64,000 nt of DNA from Helicobacteraceae bacterium (lineage in GTDB: Bacteria > Campylobacterota > Campylobacteria > Campylobacterales > SZUA-545), in the NCBI GenBank assembly GCA_031275395.1, contig JAISOU010000042.1, forward strand, positions 32,037 through 96,036, given 5' to 3'. Within the stretch, counting starts at the first letter, position 1; the number at the start of each line of letters is the position of its first letter. Positions 38,197 through 47,321 of the stretch are shown piece after piece. The translations under genes and the position numbers were made by a program. The notes under the pieces were generated by a model. It was given only the letters and a program-made list of their open reading frames with translations, ran no database searches and was not told where the DNA came from.

Positions 38197-39045
38197 TCAG
38201 CTTTTGCTTTGCGCAAAAATTTCATGGAGTGTATTAGCCTCTTTCATCCACTCTTTTAGCGCCTGCCATTCGTCGTTTTTCAAGAGCGTTTCGCCTTTTT
38301 TTAACTCCTTGTTAAAGCGATCGAGCGCGTCGATAATCGCGCTTTTATTTTGTTTGAAAACGTCGATCCACATAGAGGCGGAACTTTTAGCGAGCCTGCT
38401 CATATCACGAAATCCGCCCGCGGCAAGCGCCAAAATGCTCTCTTTGTCCTCTTGGCTTAAAACCGAATTAGCCAGCGCGTAGCTAATCGCGTGCGGCAGA
38501 TGACTGATAAACGCCGCGTGGCGATCGTGATCGACCGCTTTCATCTTGACAATCTTCATACCGATCGCTCTAAAAAGCCCTTCGACTTCGTTTAGCGCGT
38601 CCGCGTCGTTTGCCTGCGTATCGCACAGAACGACAATCCGATCGTTATAAAGCGAGCTAAACGCCGCCTTCGGCCCGCTATACTCCGTGCCGCACATCGG
38701 GTGCGCCGCCACAAAACGGGAGCGAATAGAGGGCGGAATCGCGCGAACAATCGCCGTTTTGGCGCTGCCCAGATCGACGAAAACCGCGCTTTTTTTGGCG
38801 TTTTCGAGTTTTGGCGCCATGGCGGCGATCGTTTCTACGGGAACCGCGAGCGCGATTAGATCGCTTGATTCGATCAGCTCTTCGAGGCTTAAAGCCAGAT
38901 CGATAATTTTTAGATCGAGCGCGGTTTGCAAGCTTTCAACGCTTCTGCTATAGCCCGCGATCGACCCGAAGAGCCTTTTTTCTCGTGAAGCCAAAGCCAG
39001 CGATCCGCCCATTAACCCCACGCCAATAACGCCTAGTCGTTTCAA
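38197..39045 (-). CDS. tyrA: Prephenate dehydrogenase
   Basis: TyrA oxidatively decarboxylates prephenate to 4-hydroxyphenylpyruvate in tyrosine synthesis. The NAD fold GVIGVGLMGGSLALA lies at the N-terminus, and substrate-site blocks HPMCGTEYSGP and HDRHAAFISHLPHAISYAL follow. Length is 282 aa with no fused chorismate mutase. It is divergent from bamA, as in Campylobacter jejuni. Confidence 0.93.
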   Translation of the reverse strand: MKRLGVIGVGLMGGSLALASREKRLFGSIAGYSRSVESLQTALDLKIIDLALSLEELIESSDLIALAVPVETIAAMAPKLENAKKSAVFVDLGSAKTAIVRAIPPSIRSRFVAAHPMCGTEYSGPKAAFSSLYNDRIVVLCDTQANDADALNEVEGLFRAIGMKIVKMKAVDHDRHAAFISHLPHAISYALANSVLSQEDKESILALAAGGFRDMSRLAKSSASMWIDVFKQNKSAIIDALDRFNKELKKGETLLKNDEWQALKEWMKEANTLHEIFAQSKS

Positions 39046-39215
39046 ACGCGCTCCTTTAACGCGATTTTAGCAAGCCTATAGTAAAACCTAAACGCGGATC
39101 GGCAAACGCCATACGCAAACCAAGCCGCTAAACGGCGGTTAAAAAGCGCTCCGCAAAAACTCTAATCGCGTATTGGATAAAATCGCGGTTTTTTACGCCA
39201 ATAGTATGGATTGCG

Positions 39216-41465
39216 ATGCGCATAATAGTTCTGTTTATCTCTTTTGCCGTTTTATCGTTTGCAAAAATCTACAATCAGATCCGCTTTGACGGGCTTGCGC
39301 GCCTATCGCCGCAGACCGCGACGGAGATTATCGGCTTTAGCGCGGGGGCGAATATCGACGAAAAACGCCTAAACGAAGCGATCCGCAGACTTTTTGCCCA
39401 AGAATACTTTACCGATATTTCAGCCGACGAGCCGTCGTCGGGCGTTTTGCGCTTTACCTTTGTCGAAAAGCCCGTGATCGCGCGGATTACCTTCAAAGGC
39501 ATGAGCGAAACCGAGCGCGACGATAAGTATATGCCCGTTTTTGGGATCAAAAAGGGCGAAATCTACGATTTAAGGCGTATTGAAGCCGCGAAAAAACGGC
39601 TGGTCGCGCTGGCTCAAAGCGAAGGTTATTACGATACGCTCGTCGAGGTCGAACCAACCTACGAGGAAAATAGAGTTTATCTGGAGGTAACCTACGCCAA
39701 AGGTAGCCAGATCACGATCGCCGAAACCCGTTTTAACGGCGCTAAAAGTTTCGACAAGAAAGATTTGCAAAAGAAACTCGCCAATAAAGAGGCGCAGTTT
39801 ATGGGGTGGTTTCCGGGTCGTAGCAACGGCGCTTTGCGGCTTTTGGAGCTACCATACGACAGTTCTAGGCTAAGGGATTTTTATCTATCCAAAGGCTATT
39901 TGGACGTTGAAGTAGGCGATCCGTTTTTAAGAGCCGATTTCGACGATTACTTTGCCACGCTAGAGTACGAGGTGATCGAGGGCGATCCTTACGACGTCGA
40001 TAAGATAACGATCGGCGTAGCCGATCGTAAAGTCGATTTGACGTATTTGATCCAAGATCTGAAATTGCAACCTATGCGCCGCTTCGACATTGAAAAGATG
40101 AGATCCGACGTCGATAAAATCTTTGAAACGGCGGCGCAGGACGGCTACGCCTTTGCCCGCGTTAGTCCCGACATACGAAAAGACGAGCGCAAACGGCTCG
40201 TGTCCGTAGATTATCGCGTGACTTACGGGCAGATCGTCCGTATTCGCAACGTGATCGTTAGCGGCAACAACCGCACGCTCGATCGCGTTATTCGCCGCGA
40301 GGTATTTTTGGCGCCGGGCGATCTTTATAATTTGGTCGATCTAAGGGAATCAAAAGCGGCTATAAGAAGGCTGGGTTACTTTGAAAGCGTAGAGATCGAG
40401 GAGCGGCGCGTTAGCGAAAGCGAAATGGATCTGATCGTCGTCGTCAAAGAAACCTCTACGGGTAGCTTGATGGTTGGCGGCGGATACAGCACCTACGACG
40501 GCGTGATCGTCAATGCGTCGATCAACGATCGCAACCTTTTCGGAAGCGGTTTTTCTTACTCGTTGGGCGTGGATACCTCAAAGCGCACGCGCAGATACGA
40601 GGTTTCGCTGACAAATCCGCGCGTGCGCGATTCCGCCTATTCGCTTAGTTTTAGTCTTTACGATACGCATTACGAGGCGACGACATATATTCGCGACACG
40701 CAAGGCGGTAGCGCCACCGTTAGCCGCCGCTTTGGGCGCAACTGGCGCGGAGGGCTAACGGGAAGCTCCACGAACAATAAAAACGAGTATGACGATCCAG
40801 ACGATTTCTACGTTAACGGCAGGACGACAAAGCTCTCTTTAACGCCGTTTTTAAGTTTCGATAACACCGACGATTATTTTGTGCCTAGAAGCGGCGTAGA
40901 TCTTTCGCAATCGGTCGAAATCGCGGGCTTTGATAAGGACGAAGAGTATACAAGAACAAGCACAAGCCTCGCGTTTTATTACGGCTTTAACGAGCTTATC
41001 GATTACGATCTGATCTTTCGCTACCGCGCCCGCTTTCAATATGCCGACGCGGATATAAACGACGTCAAAAAATATCCGATCGGATCGCGTCTGTTCTTGG
41101 GCGGGACGCGATCGCTTCGCGGTTATCAAAGCGGTTCGGTCGCGCCGTATCGCAAAGACGCGAGCGGCGTGGTAGCCAAAGATAAAAACGGCGATCCGCG
41201 CTATATTGGCGGCGCTATCGCGTTTAACAACTCCGTAGAGTTCAGTATTCCGCTTGTCGAAGAGGCGAATATGCGTTTTGTCGTCTTCTACGATTTTGGC
41301 GCGATCGGCGAAAAAAAGCTAGATATGCGACGTAGTAGCTACGGCGCCGCGATAGAGTGGATTTCGCCGATGGGGCCTTTGCAGTTTATCTGGGCGGTTC
41401 CGATCGACGACAAACCCGAAGATACGATCTCTAACTTTGAGTTCACGCTAGGTCAGAAGTTTTGA
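39216..41465 (+). CDS. bamA: Outer-membrane assembly factor BamA
   Basis: BamA inserts beta-barrel proteins into the outer membrane. A signal peptide (MRIIVLFISFAVLSFA) is followed by five POTRA repeats (roughly residues 18-390) and a C-terminal barrel with the conserved RGY motif in LGGTRSLRGYQSG. The final strand ends FTLGQKF with a terminal aromatic, as expected. Length (749 aa) is typical of Campylobacterota. Confidence 0.95.
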   Translation: MRIIVLFISFAVLSFAKIYNQIRFDGLARLSPQTATEIIGFSAGANIDEKRLNEAIRRLFAQEYFTDISADEPSSGVLRFTFVEKPVIARITFKGMSETERDDKYMPVFGIKKGEIYDLRRIEAAKKRLVALAQSEGYYDTLVEVEPTYEENRVYLEVTYAKGSQITIAETRFNGAKSFDKKDLQKKLANKEAQFMGWFPGRSNGALRLLELPYDSSRLRDFYLSKGYLDVEVGDPFLRADFDDYFATLEYEVIEGDPYDVDKITIGVADRKVDLTYLIQDLKLQPMRRFDIEKMRSDVDKIFETAAQDGYAFARVSPDIRKDERKRLVSVDYRVTYGQIVRIRNVIVSGNNRTLDRVIRREVFLAPGDLYNLVDLRESKAAIRRLGYFESVEIEERRVSESEMDLIVVVKETSTGSLMVGGGYSTYDGVIVNASINDRNLFGSGFSYSLGVDTSKRTRRYEVSLTNPRVRDSAYSLSFSLYDTHYEATTYIRDTQGGSATVSRRFGRNWRGGLTGSSTNNKNEYDDPDDFYVNGRTTKLSLTPFLSFDNTDDYFVPRSGVDLSQSVEIAGFDKDEEYTRTSTSLAFYYGFNELIDYDLIFRYRARFQYADADINDVKKYPIGSRLFLGGTRSLRGYQSGSVAPYRKDASGVVAKDKNGDPRYIGGAIAFNNSVEFSIPLVEEANMRFVVFYDFGAIGEKKLDMRRSSYGAAIEWISPMGPLQFIWAVPIDDKPEDTISNFEFTLGQKF

Positions 41466-41492
41466 GTAAAATACGAAGACGAAAGGCAAAGA

Positions 41493-41716
41493 ATGACGAC
41501 TAAGCATATAGCGGCGATCGCAGACCTAAGAACATCATCAACCCCCCCCCCCCCCCCAGAAATGCGGTCGAATACAGATTGACGACGGGCTTATGCCGCG
41601 AATCAATGGACAAATTTAAATTGCGTCCTATACTTAGATATTCAACGTTATTAAATAGAAGCGTTTTATTAAATGCGGATTCGATTCGCAAAAGTAAAAG
41701 AAAATATTTTGAATAA
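41493..41716 (+). CDS. Small ORF interrupted by a C16 tract (phase-variable)
   Basis: ATG 41493 has GAAAGG upstream and lies 27 bases after bamA. The frame enters a C16 run at 41542-41557. With 16 C it ends at 41580-41582 after about 29 residues. With 17 or 14 C it would continue to UAA at 41714-41716, giving about 74 residues (RNAVEYRLTTGLCRESMDKF... ending KSKRKYFE). That is the behaviour of a slippage switch. I recognise no family in the longer product, and it could be the stub of a larger decayed gene. Confidence 0.5.
41542..41557. repeat. Homopolymeric C16 tract
   Basis: Sixteen consecutive C, long enough for frequent slipped-strand mispairing, located inside the small ORF that follows bamA. 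It determines which of two C-termini that ORF has. Confidence 0.88.
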
Positions 41717-41955
41717 ACAGTTGCAAAGCGATATTTTAATTTCGTCGGTTGATATTTAACAAAAAATAGCCGGCGTTAAAAACGCGTTCGATTAGTTTGT
41801 CCGCTTTTGAGCGGGTAGGGTGATCGCGCCGCAAACGCTTGCCAACATTGCAAAACGTCAATAATCAAGGTTTTCATTTTAATCTTGCTTCCGTCGCCGC
41901 CAATCAAAAAATAGACGCGAGGCTACGCCGCGTTTGGATTTTCGCCCGCTCGTTC

Positions 41956-41990
41956 CTTGCAGACTTAGCAAGAAACGGCTAAAATATAAT
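41956..41990 (+). promoter_or_regulatory. Probable hipBA promoter and operator
   Basis: A perfect TATAAT at 41985-41990 lies 26 bases before the hipB start. Just upstream is the dyad CTTGC-N7-GCAAG (41956-41972), placed where a -35 element would be. A HipB dimer binding this dyad would repress its own promoter, as is known for hipBA operons. The operator role is inferred. Confidence 0.5.
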
Positions 41991-42015
41991 CCAAAACAAC
42001 CAAAAGGAGCTATAA

Positions 42016-42273
42016 ATAGATACTATATTATCTATCAAGCGTTCGATCGCGAAGCGCGTAAGGCTTCGGCGCAAAGAGGCGAAAATCTCTCAAACGCTTT
42101 TAGCTTCGCGTTCAAACGTCAGTTTTGGTTCGATCAAACGCTTTGAACAAACGGGCGAAATAGCTCTAAACAGCCTTATCAAGATAGCCTTCGCGCTAGG
42201 CTACGAGAGCGACTTTAACGAGCTTTTTGAGCGCAAAAACTATCAATCGATCGACGAGATCGTCAATGCCTAG
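42016..42273 (+). CDS. hipB: HipB-like antitoxin regulator with an ATA start
   Basis: An 85-residue XRE-type helix-turn-helix protein: RLRRKEAKISQTLLASRSNV, SFGSIKRFEQTGEIALNSLI, ALGYESDFNELF, ending SIDEIVNA. This is the pattern of HipB proteins. AAGGAG at 42004-42009 is followed 6 bases later by ATA (42016), and an in-frame stop precedes it. No ATG, GTG or TTG occurs in the frame before the HTH, so ATA is the only plausible start. The stop overlaps the hipA start by 8 bases. It represses the operon and neutralises HipA by family knowledge. Confidence 0.78.
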   Translation: MDTILSIKRSIAKRVRLRRKEAKISQTLLASRSNVSFGSIKRFEQTGEIALNSLIKIAFALGYESDFNELFERKNYQSIDEIVNA

Positions 42274-43372
42274 CGCGGTTGCAAACGTCTATTATCAAGG
42301 TCGCAAGGTTGGTCGAACGGCGATGGCGGATAATCGACGCGCCGCTTTTGAATACGATTCGGCGTGGATTGCGGACGGCTTTTCAATATCGCCTTTTTAT
42401 CTGCCGCTTGAAAAAAGGGTTTTTATCGCGGACCTTGAACCTTTTAACGGTAATTTCGGCGTATTTGACGACTCTTTGCCGGAGGGCTGGGGGAGATTGC
42501 TAATCGATCGGTTGCTTAAAAAACAAGGGGTCGATCTAGCGTCGATTTCAATCGTAGATCGACTGCTTATTGTAGGCTCAAACGGTATGGGCGCTTTGGA
42601 ATATAAGCCCGAAAACAGGCTTGTTAAAAAATCCGCAAACGAAACTTTAGCCGAGCTTGCGAAAGAAACCAAAAAAATCTTAGCCGAAAAGGATTCAAAT
42701 AAATTAGAAACGTTAGTAAAAATGGGCGGCTCTTCCGGCGGAGCGCGACCAAAAGTATTGATTGATTTTGAGAAAGAGGCGTGGATTGTCAAGTTTAGAT
42801 CGTCGTTTGATCCGCGTAACGTCGGCAAGATAGAGTTTAACTATTCGCAAGCGGCGCGTTTAGCCGGACTCGATATGCCCGAAACCAAACTATTTGAAGG
42901 CAAGTTTTTTGGCGTTAAACGCTTTGATCGGCGCGGCGCAAAAAAGATTCATAAACTTTCGGCTTCGGCTCTGTTAAACGCCAGCTATCGTTTGCCGTCG
43001 TTGGATTATGTCGATCTGATAAACGCCGCGCTAACTCTTACGCGAGATTTCGCGCAGGCGCAAAAATTATACCGTCAAGCCTGCTTTAACGTTTTTGCTC
43101 ATAACCGCGACGATCACGCAAAAAACTTCGCTTTTCTTTACGATGATAATAAATGGAGCGTTTCGCCCGCTTTTGATTTAACTTATAGCGAAGGGATTAA
43201 CGGCGAACACGCGACGACGATCGACGGCGAAGGCAAAAATCCGACAAAAGAACGCCTATTAAGCGTCGCGAATAAAGTCGGATTAAATATGAGTTGGGCA
43301 AAGATTACGATCGAGGAAACCAAAAAGGTCGTTGAAAAAGCAAGGCTTTTTAGCGCGGATCGCAACTCATAG
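42266..43372 (+). CDS. hipA: HipA-like serine/threonine kinase toxin
   Basis: HipA kinases phosphorylate glutamyl-tRNA synthetase (or related targets) and induce persistence. ATG 42266 lies inside the end of hipB, giving 368 residues. Visible are the N-terminal block YQGRKVGRTAM, LPEGWGRLLIDRLL, the nucleotide loop MGGSSGGARPKV, VKFRSSFDPRNVGKIEFNYS, the catalytic loop HNRDDHAKNFAFL and the metal-binding SPAFDLTYSE. All key residues appear intact. It forms a toxin-antitoxin operon with hipB. Confidence 0.9.
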   Translation: MPSAVANVYYQGRKVGRTAMADNRRAAFEYDSAWIADGFSISPFYLPLEKRVFIADLEPFNGNFGVFDDSLPEGWGRLLIDRLLKKQGVDLASISIVDRLLIVGSNGMGALEYKPENRLVKKSANETLAELAKETKKILAEKDSNKLETLVKMGGSSGGARPKVLIDFEKEAWIVKFRSSFDPRNVGKIEFNYSQAARLAGLDMPETKLFEGKFFGVKRFDRRGAKKIHKLSASALLNASYRLPSLDYVDLINAALTLTRDFAQAQKLYRQACFNVFAHNRDDHAKNFAFLYDDNKWSVSPAFDLTYSEGINGEHATTIDGEGKNPTKERLLSVANKVGLNMSWAKITIEETKKVVEKARLFSADRNS

Positions 43373-43502
43373 TGATCGTTTGATTTTCCATTTGCGACGG
43401 CTAAGATAAAAAGGGCTTCGCGCCAAGTATTTGAAATATGGTTTCTGTTCTTGCGCGTTTCATTCGGCGGCATTTTTTCGGATTGCGGATTATAATTGTC
43501 AA

Positions 43503-44240
43503 TTATAGGCTTGAGCTACGGACGCGGCAAATAACGCGTTCAAGGTCGTTTGGGGTATCGACGGCAATTGTTTTGGAATCGACCTCTATGTATTGAACGC
43601 GCATTCCCGCTTCGATAAAACGCAGTATTTCAATATCTTCGATCGTTTCTATTGCCCCGCGCGGAGATTCGCAGAAAAATTTTAACGCTTTTGGGGTGAA
43701 GCCATAAACGCAAACCTGTTTGTAATACGAGGCGTTTATAGAACCTTTTGGAAACGGAGCCGCCGATCGCGTTAGATATATGCCGCGCCCGTCTTTTGAC
43801 GCTATGACTTTCGGTATGGTCGGATTGATTAGATCGATCGGATCGTTTATGCGAGTCATTAAATTGGTTACTTGAATGTCGGCGCGCGCATTGTCGATAA
43901 ACGGCAAAATAGCCTGTCGAATAGTTTCAGATTCTATCAGCGGTTCGTCGCCTTGTATGTTTACATAAACGTCCGCGTTGATTTTCTTTGCCACTTCGCC
44001 AACGCGATCCGTGCCTGTTTTATGTTTTGGCGACGTAACGATATGATCAATATTTTTCTTTAAGCAAACCGAAGCGATTCGCTCATCGTCTGTAGCCACA
44101 AGAACTTGCGCGAAATCTTTTACTTGTTTAGCGCGTAGATACGCATGCTCAATCATCGGTTTGCCGCAAATATCCGCTAGCGGTTTGCCCGGAAAACGAC
44201 TGCTTGCGTATCGCGCTGGAATAACGCCTATTATTTTCAC
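43503..44240 (-). CDS. kdsB: 3-deoxy-manno-octulosonate cytidylyltransferase
   Basis: KdsB activates Kdo as CMP-Kdo for lipopolysaccharide inner-core synthesis. Blocks IPARYASSRFPGKPLADICG, PKHKTGTDRV, YVNIQGDEPLI and the C-terminal DTPNDLERV are diagnostic. I use GTG 44240, which has GAGGAG 7-8 bases upstream, giving 245 aa; a TTG at 44258 would lie inside that site. It is 46 bases after another cytidylyltransferase gene on the same strand. Confidence 0.93.
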   Translation of the reverse strand: MKIIGVIPARYASSRFPGKPLADICGKPMIEHAYLRAKQVKDFAQVLVATDDERIASVCLKKNIDHIVTSPKHKTGTDRVGEVAKKINADVYVNIQGDEPLIESETIRQAILPFIDNARADIQVTNLMTRINDPIDLINPTIPKVIASKDGRGIYLTRSAAPFPKGSINASYYKQVCVYGFTPKALKFFCESPRGAIETIEDIEILRFIEAGMRVQYIEVDSKTIAVDTPNDLERVICRVRSSSL

Positions 44241-44286
44241 GCCGCTTCTCCTCGCCAAGCGCGGCGCGCGCGCAATCGCGGATTAC

Positions 44287-45066
44287 TTAGCCTGCGGGGG
44301 CGGGGGGAACAGCGTTGCTAGGACGAGAAGAACGCTCAATGGCTGCCAGATTGTTTTTAATCCAAGCTTTGGATATTTCTACGTCTAACTGCGTATGCAC
44401 GTCTTTACCTGTAACCCATAAGCGAGTTATTGGTATGACTTTATCGCCCATCCACCACCAACAAGCGGGACCAGTTTCGCCGCGTTTTGTCTTGATTAAA
44501 GACGAATGGCGCACTGTCCAAGGACCCTGATCATAGAACACAACGCTAGGGTAACTCTGTCTATTTGTATCTGCGCCTTTTAGATCGAGAAAACTTTTTA
44601 GATATCCGTCTTCGTCGATCGTCATAGCGCGATATGGGTGATCGTCTTGCGCTTGCCATACAGTCATACAACCGTCCACATCTTTGTTATTAATTAAAGT
44701 TTGAATCGTAGCGTCAATATCCGCGCCGCTATTCATTAGCGTATTTCCTAGCAATATGGTTACTGTTCCTATATCGGCGCTTAGCGTTTCTTTTGCCGCT
44801 TTTACCCCATGTAAGATTGCATCGCCGTGGTTTGTAAATGGTTGCGCTAAATCTTTTGGACGGTCGATAATTTTAGCGCCGTATTTGAGCGCTTCGTTTT
44901 TAATAAGTTCGTCCTCCGTAGAAACAAATACTTCGTCGATCAGCTTTGCGTCGTTTGCGTAAGATAGTTGCCAACCTAAAAAACTCTTGCCTTCAATCTC
45001 GACTAAATTCTTATTTTTAATGCTTTGATTGCCGCCTTTTGCGGTAATAAGAGCTATGTTTTTCAT
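44287..45066 (-). CDS. Acylneuraminate cytidylyltransferase-like protein
   Basis: This belongs to the CMP-sugar synthetase family (259 aa): ALITAKGGNQSIKNKNLVEI replaces the usual IPARGGSKGIPRKN, followed by DEVFVSTEDELI, GTVTILLGNTL and TRLWVTGKDVHTQLDVEIS. Changed residues in the P-loop-like start suggest a different sugar acid or a nucleotide other than the standard CMP-Neu5Ac pair. The C-terminus runs through two short C runs interrupted by G. Its start overlaps a 39-aa ORF by ATGA. Neighbours suggest a dedicated pathway for an unusual activated sugar or acid. Confidence 0.75.
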   Translation of the reverse strand: MKNIALITAKGGNQSIKNKNLVEIEGKSFLGWQLSYANDAKLIDEVFVSTEDELIKNEALKYGAKIIDRPKDLAQPFTNHGDAILHGVKAAKETLSADIGTVTILLGNTLMNSGADIDATIQTLINNKDVDGCMTVWQAQDDHPYRAMTIDEDGYLKSFLDLKGADTNRQSYPSVVFYDQGPWTVRHSSLIKTKRGETGPACWWWMGDKVIPITRLWVTGKDVHTQLDVEISKAWIKNNLAAIERSSRPSNAVPPAPAG

Positions 45067-45182
45067 TTTATTACTATTCTCCCGTTTAACGCTTCAAAAT
45101 ATTTATCGCAAATACTAGCGCGTCGAGTTTCATTTGTTTTGTCGCTATGCATTTTGTTTTCAATGCGCTTGATTTCGTTCAC
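45063..45182 (-). CDS. Small ORF (39 aa) coupled on both sides
   Basis: GTG 45182 overlaps the HAD gene stop as GTGA, and the ORF stop overlaps the next ATG as ATGA. The product (MNEIKRIENKMHSDKTNETR... VIK) is charged and unfamiliar. It may be a small protein. Alternatively it is the true C-terminus of the HAD protein: one frame change in the A7 run at the end of that gene would fuse the two (VKKGCAVNEIKR...). Confidence 0.5.
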   Translation of the reverse strand: MNEIKRIENKMHSDKTNETRRASICDKYFEALNGRIVIK

Positions 45183-45802
45183 AGCGCAACCTTTTTTTTA
45201 ACTGTAGTTCCGCTTGGAAACATTGTATGGCAATCGCCAATTTTAACGCCGATAAAATCAACGTTATTATCAATAGCGGCGTTATAATCCTCTATGGCGT
45301 CGCCAAAGAAAACAGCCTCTGTCGGTTGAAGCGCGTATTTTAGCAAAATATGTCTAACCCATTCGGTTTTTTTAGTAGGCGATCCCAGTATTTCAGTAAA
45401 ATAGTCCGCTATGCCTTTCGCTTTAGCGATTGCGATCATTTCATCTGTAGGGGTTCCGCTGATCACAAAAAGAAGCGCCTCGTTTGCTTTAGCGGTTTTT
45501 ATAGTTTCAAGCGCGCCGTCTATAAAATTTGAGGCGACGATCTTATCGAATACGAGTTTTGAAAAACAATCGCATAATTCGCCAAGGCGTTTTTCGTCAA
45601 GCTGTCGATGTAAAAGCTCTTCGTAAAAGTACTTGAACTTTTCAAAACGAGAAACGCCGCCGTGCGCTAGGTGATATTCAACCACCTTTTGCTCTATCTC
45701 TTTTCCAAAAGGGCGAAACATTTCCGCAAAGGCTTCAGTTTTGATATTAACCGAATCTGTAATTACCCCGTCCCAATCAAAAATAATAGCTTTATATTTC
45801 AT
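45179..45802 (-). CDS. HAD-superfamily phosphatase
   Basis: A 207-residue beta-phosphoglucomutase-like HAD hydrolase: motif I FDWDGVITDS, motif II VISGTPTDE, motif III/IV FFGDAIEDYNAA, with a helical cap between. It probably dephosphorylates a sugar or acid intermediate made by the operon. ATG 45802 overlaps the cyclase-family stop as ATGA. The C-terminus ends in a lysine-rich VKKKVAL encoded through an A7 run. Confidence 0.85.
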   Translation of the reverse strand: MKYKAIIFDWDGVITDSVNIKTEAFAEMFRPFGKEIEQKVVEYHLAHGGVSRFEKFKYFYEELLHRQLDEKRLGELCDCFSKLVFDKIVASNFIDGALETIKTAKANEALLFVISGTPTDEMIAIAKAKGIADYFTEILGSPTKKTEWVRHILLKYALQPTEAVFFGDAIEDYNAAIDNNVDFIGVKIGDCHTMFPSGTTVKKKVAL

Positions 45803-46461
45803 TCTATTTCCGCAATAATTGCGCAAGGCGCGCCATCGGCGTCTGCAATAAGCATAGGCGCGATCGTAATGCGAGAATAATTGTAATTTTTCGACGGAAT
45901 ATACAGATCTTCAATAATCAAAACTTCTGGATCGGATAGAAACGCTATATGCGCCTGCCTGCCAGCTTCTTTGTCGCGATATGCGTTTATGGATATAAAA
46001 TCCACTCCGATCGCTCGAATCGACGCAAAAGAGGACTTAATGTATTTTGCCGCGCTTTCGTCGATTCCGGGGTTGTCGTTCCAATATTTATCCTGATTGT
46101 AAAAAACGCCGTAGCCAGTTCTGATTATTAGTATATCCGTTTTGTCTGAAATGCTAGAACGCATAAGGTGATTTGCCGTTATGTACTCTCCATTTTGCAT
46201 AGGTATATCGCAAATAAATGGATTTTCAAATACAAAAAAAGATGGGGAATAGTCAGATAGCGATTTGCCGTTTGCTATATAATGAGACGGGAAATCAATG
46301 TGCGTCCCAACGTGATTTGCCGTTGATATTTGTAGAGAGTTTGTTCGATTGCCCTCGCCGATCGAGTTTACTTGAACAAGGCAAAAATTATTTCCGCCGT
46401 TATAGCAAGGCATATTGTTGCGCATAAAACGAGACAGATATATATGCTTAACTTTTTGCAT
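45799..46461 (-). CDS. Cyclase-family (KynB-like) hydrolase
   Basis: The motif NHVGTHIDFPSH is the HxGTHxDxP metal site of the cyclase family (PF04199), which includes arylformamidases and related amide/lactone hydrolases. Length (220 aa) and the later block AIGVDFISI fit. It overlaps the epimerase gene by 14 bases. In this setting it may open or close a lactone/lactam in the precursor of the activated compound; that is inference. Confidence 0.82.
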   Translation of the reverse strand: MQKVKHIYLSRFMRNNMPCYNGGNNFCLVQVNSIGEGNRTNSLQISTANHVGTHIDFPSHYIANGKSLSDYSPSFFVFENPFICDIPMQNGEYITANHLMRSSISDKTDILIIRTGYGVFYNQDKYWNDNPGIDESAAKYIKSSFASIRAIGVDFISINAYRDKEAGRQAHIAFLSDPEVLIIEDLYIPSKNYNYSRITIAPMLIADADGAPCAIIAEIE

Positions 46462-47320
46462 GTCGTATATCGTATATCATTTTGACTATGCCTTGTCCTA
46501 TATCTACGTAAGTATTTGATATAATTTTGCGCGCCTCTTCAAGCTTTGCGTTATACGGCGATACAACATAGTGGTTCATTGCGGTTTGTCCTTTATATAC
46601 AATTGCGGTATCGCGCCCCGATATTTCTTTGATTAGTTCAATCAATTCTTTGGTTCTAAGTCTTTCTAGCCCTGTTATAATGAAATATTTATTTCTGTAG
46701 GTTTCTTCAAGAGAGTCTGCCGTCATTATTGCCGCGTCTTTCACATGAATAAATTCTCGCAATTCGTTGCCAGTACCTTCGTATTCAAATTTGTCGTTGA
46801 ACAATATGCCTTCCAACAAACGAAATAAACCGTTTTTGCCGTCGCTTCTATCGCCGTATAACGATCCGTATCGCAAGATAGTAAATTCTAAGCCATATCG
46901 TTCATAATAGTCCGCGACAAAGCTTTCGCATGCGCGCTTGGACGATCTGTAAAAACTACCGTAATCAGAAAACACATAAGCGCTTGACGCGAAAATAAAT
47001 CGTTTGACTTTATTTATGCGGCAAGCTTCTAGTAGATTCACGCTACCAAGCACGTTGCACTTTACCGTGTCTATCGGATGATTGGCGCAATCGCCAATAT
47101 CGGCTATTCCGGCAAAATGAAAGACATAATCAACCCCTTCGGTTATTTTAATAAGCTGGTCAAGATCGAGAATATCGCCCGCGATCATCGTTTGATCGTC
47201 GCGTTTATATCTACTCTCGCGCACGTCAAAAAGAATAACTTTATAACCTCTTTCGGAAAGTTCGTCGGCTACATTTGACCCTATGAAACCTGAAGCGCCG
47301 GTAACTAATACTTTTTGCAA
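46448..47320 (-). CDS. NAD-dependent epimerase/dehydratase
   Basis: A short-chain extended dehydrogenase: TGASGFIGSNVADEL at the N-terminus, FASSAYVFSDYGSFYRSSKR with the YxxxK pair, RYGSLYGDR and ELREFIHVKDAA. At 290 aa it is of usual length. It probably modifies a nucleotide-linked sugar. It begins one base after the dehydrogenase stop. Confidence 0.85.
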   Translation of the reverse strand: MQKVLVTGASGFIGSNVADELSERGYKVILFDVRESRYKRDDQTMIAGDILDLDQLIKITEGVDYVFHFAGIADIGDCANHPIDTVKCNVLGSVNLLEACRINKVKRFIFASSAYVFSDYGSFYRSSKRACESFVADYYERYGLEFTILRYGSLYGDRSDGKNGLFRLLEGILFNDKFEYEGTGNELREFIHVKDAAIMTADSLEETYRNKYFIITGLERLRTKELIELIKEISGRDTAIVYKGQTAMNHYVVSPYNAKLEEARKIISNTYVDIGQGIVKMIYDIRHAKS

Positions 47321-47321
47321 T

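Noticed and set aside
41717..42015. A gene in the gap between the C16 ORF and hipB
   Set aside because: Only the hipBA promoter region is supported. Open frames there are short or shadow hipB in another frame.
44294..44306. Short G runs (5 and 6) at the 3' end of the cytidylyltransferase gene as a third contingency tract
   Set aside because: Interrupted by C and too short for efficient slippage. At most a relic.
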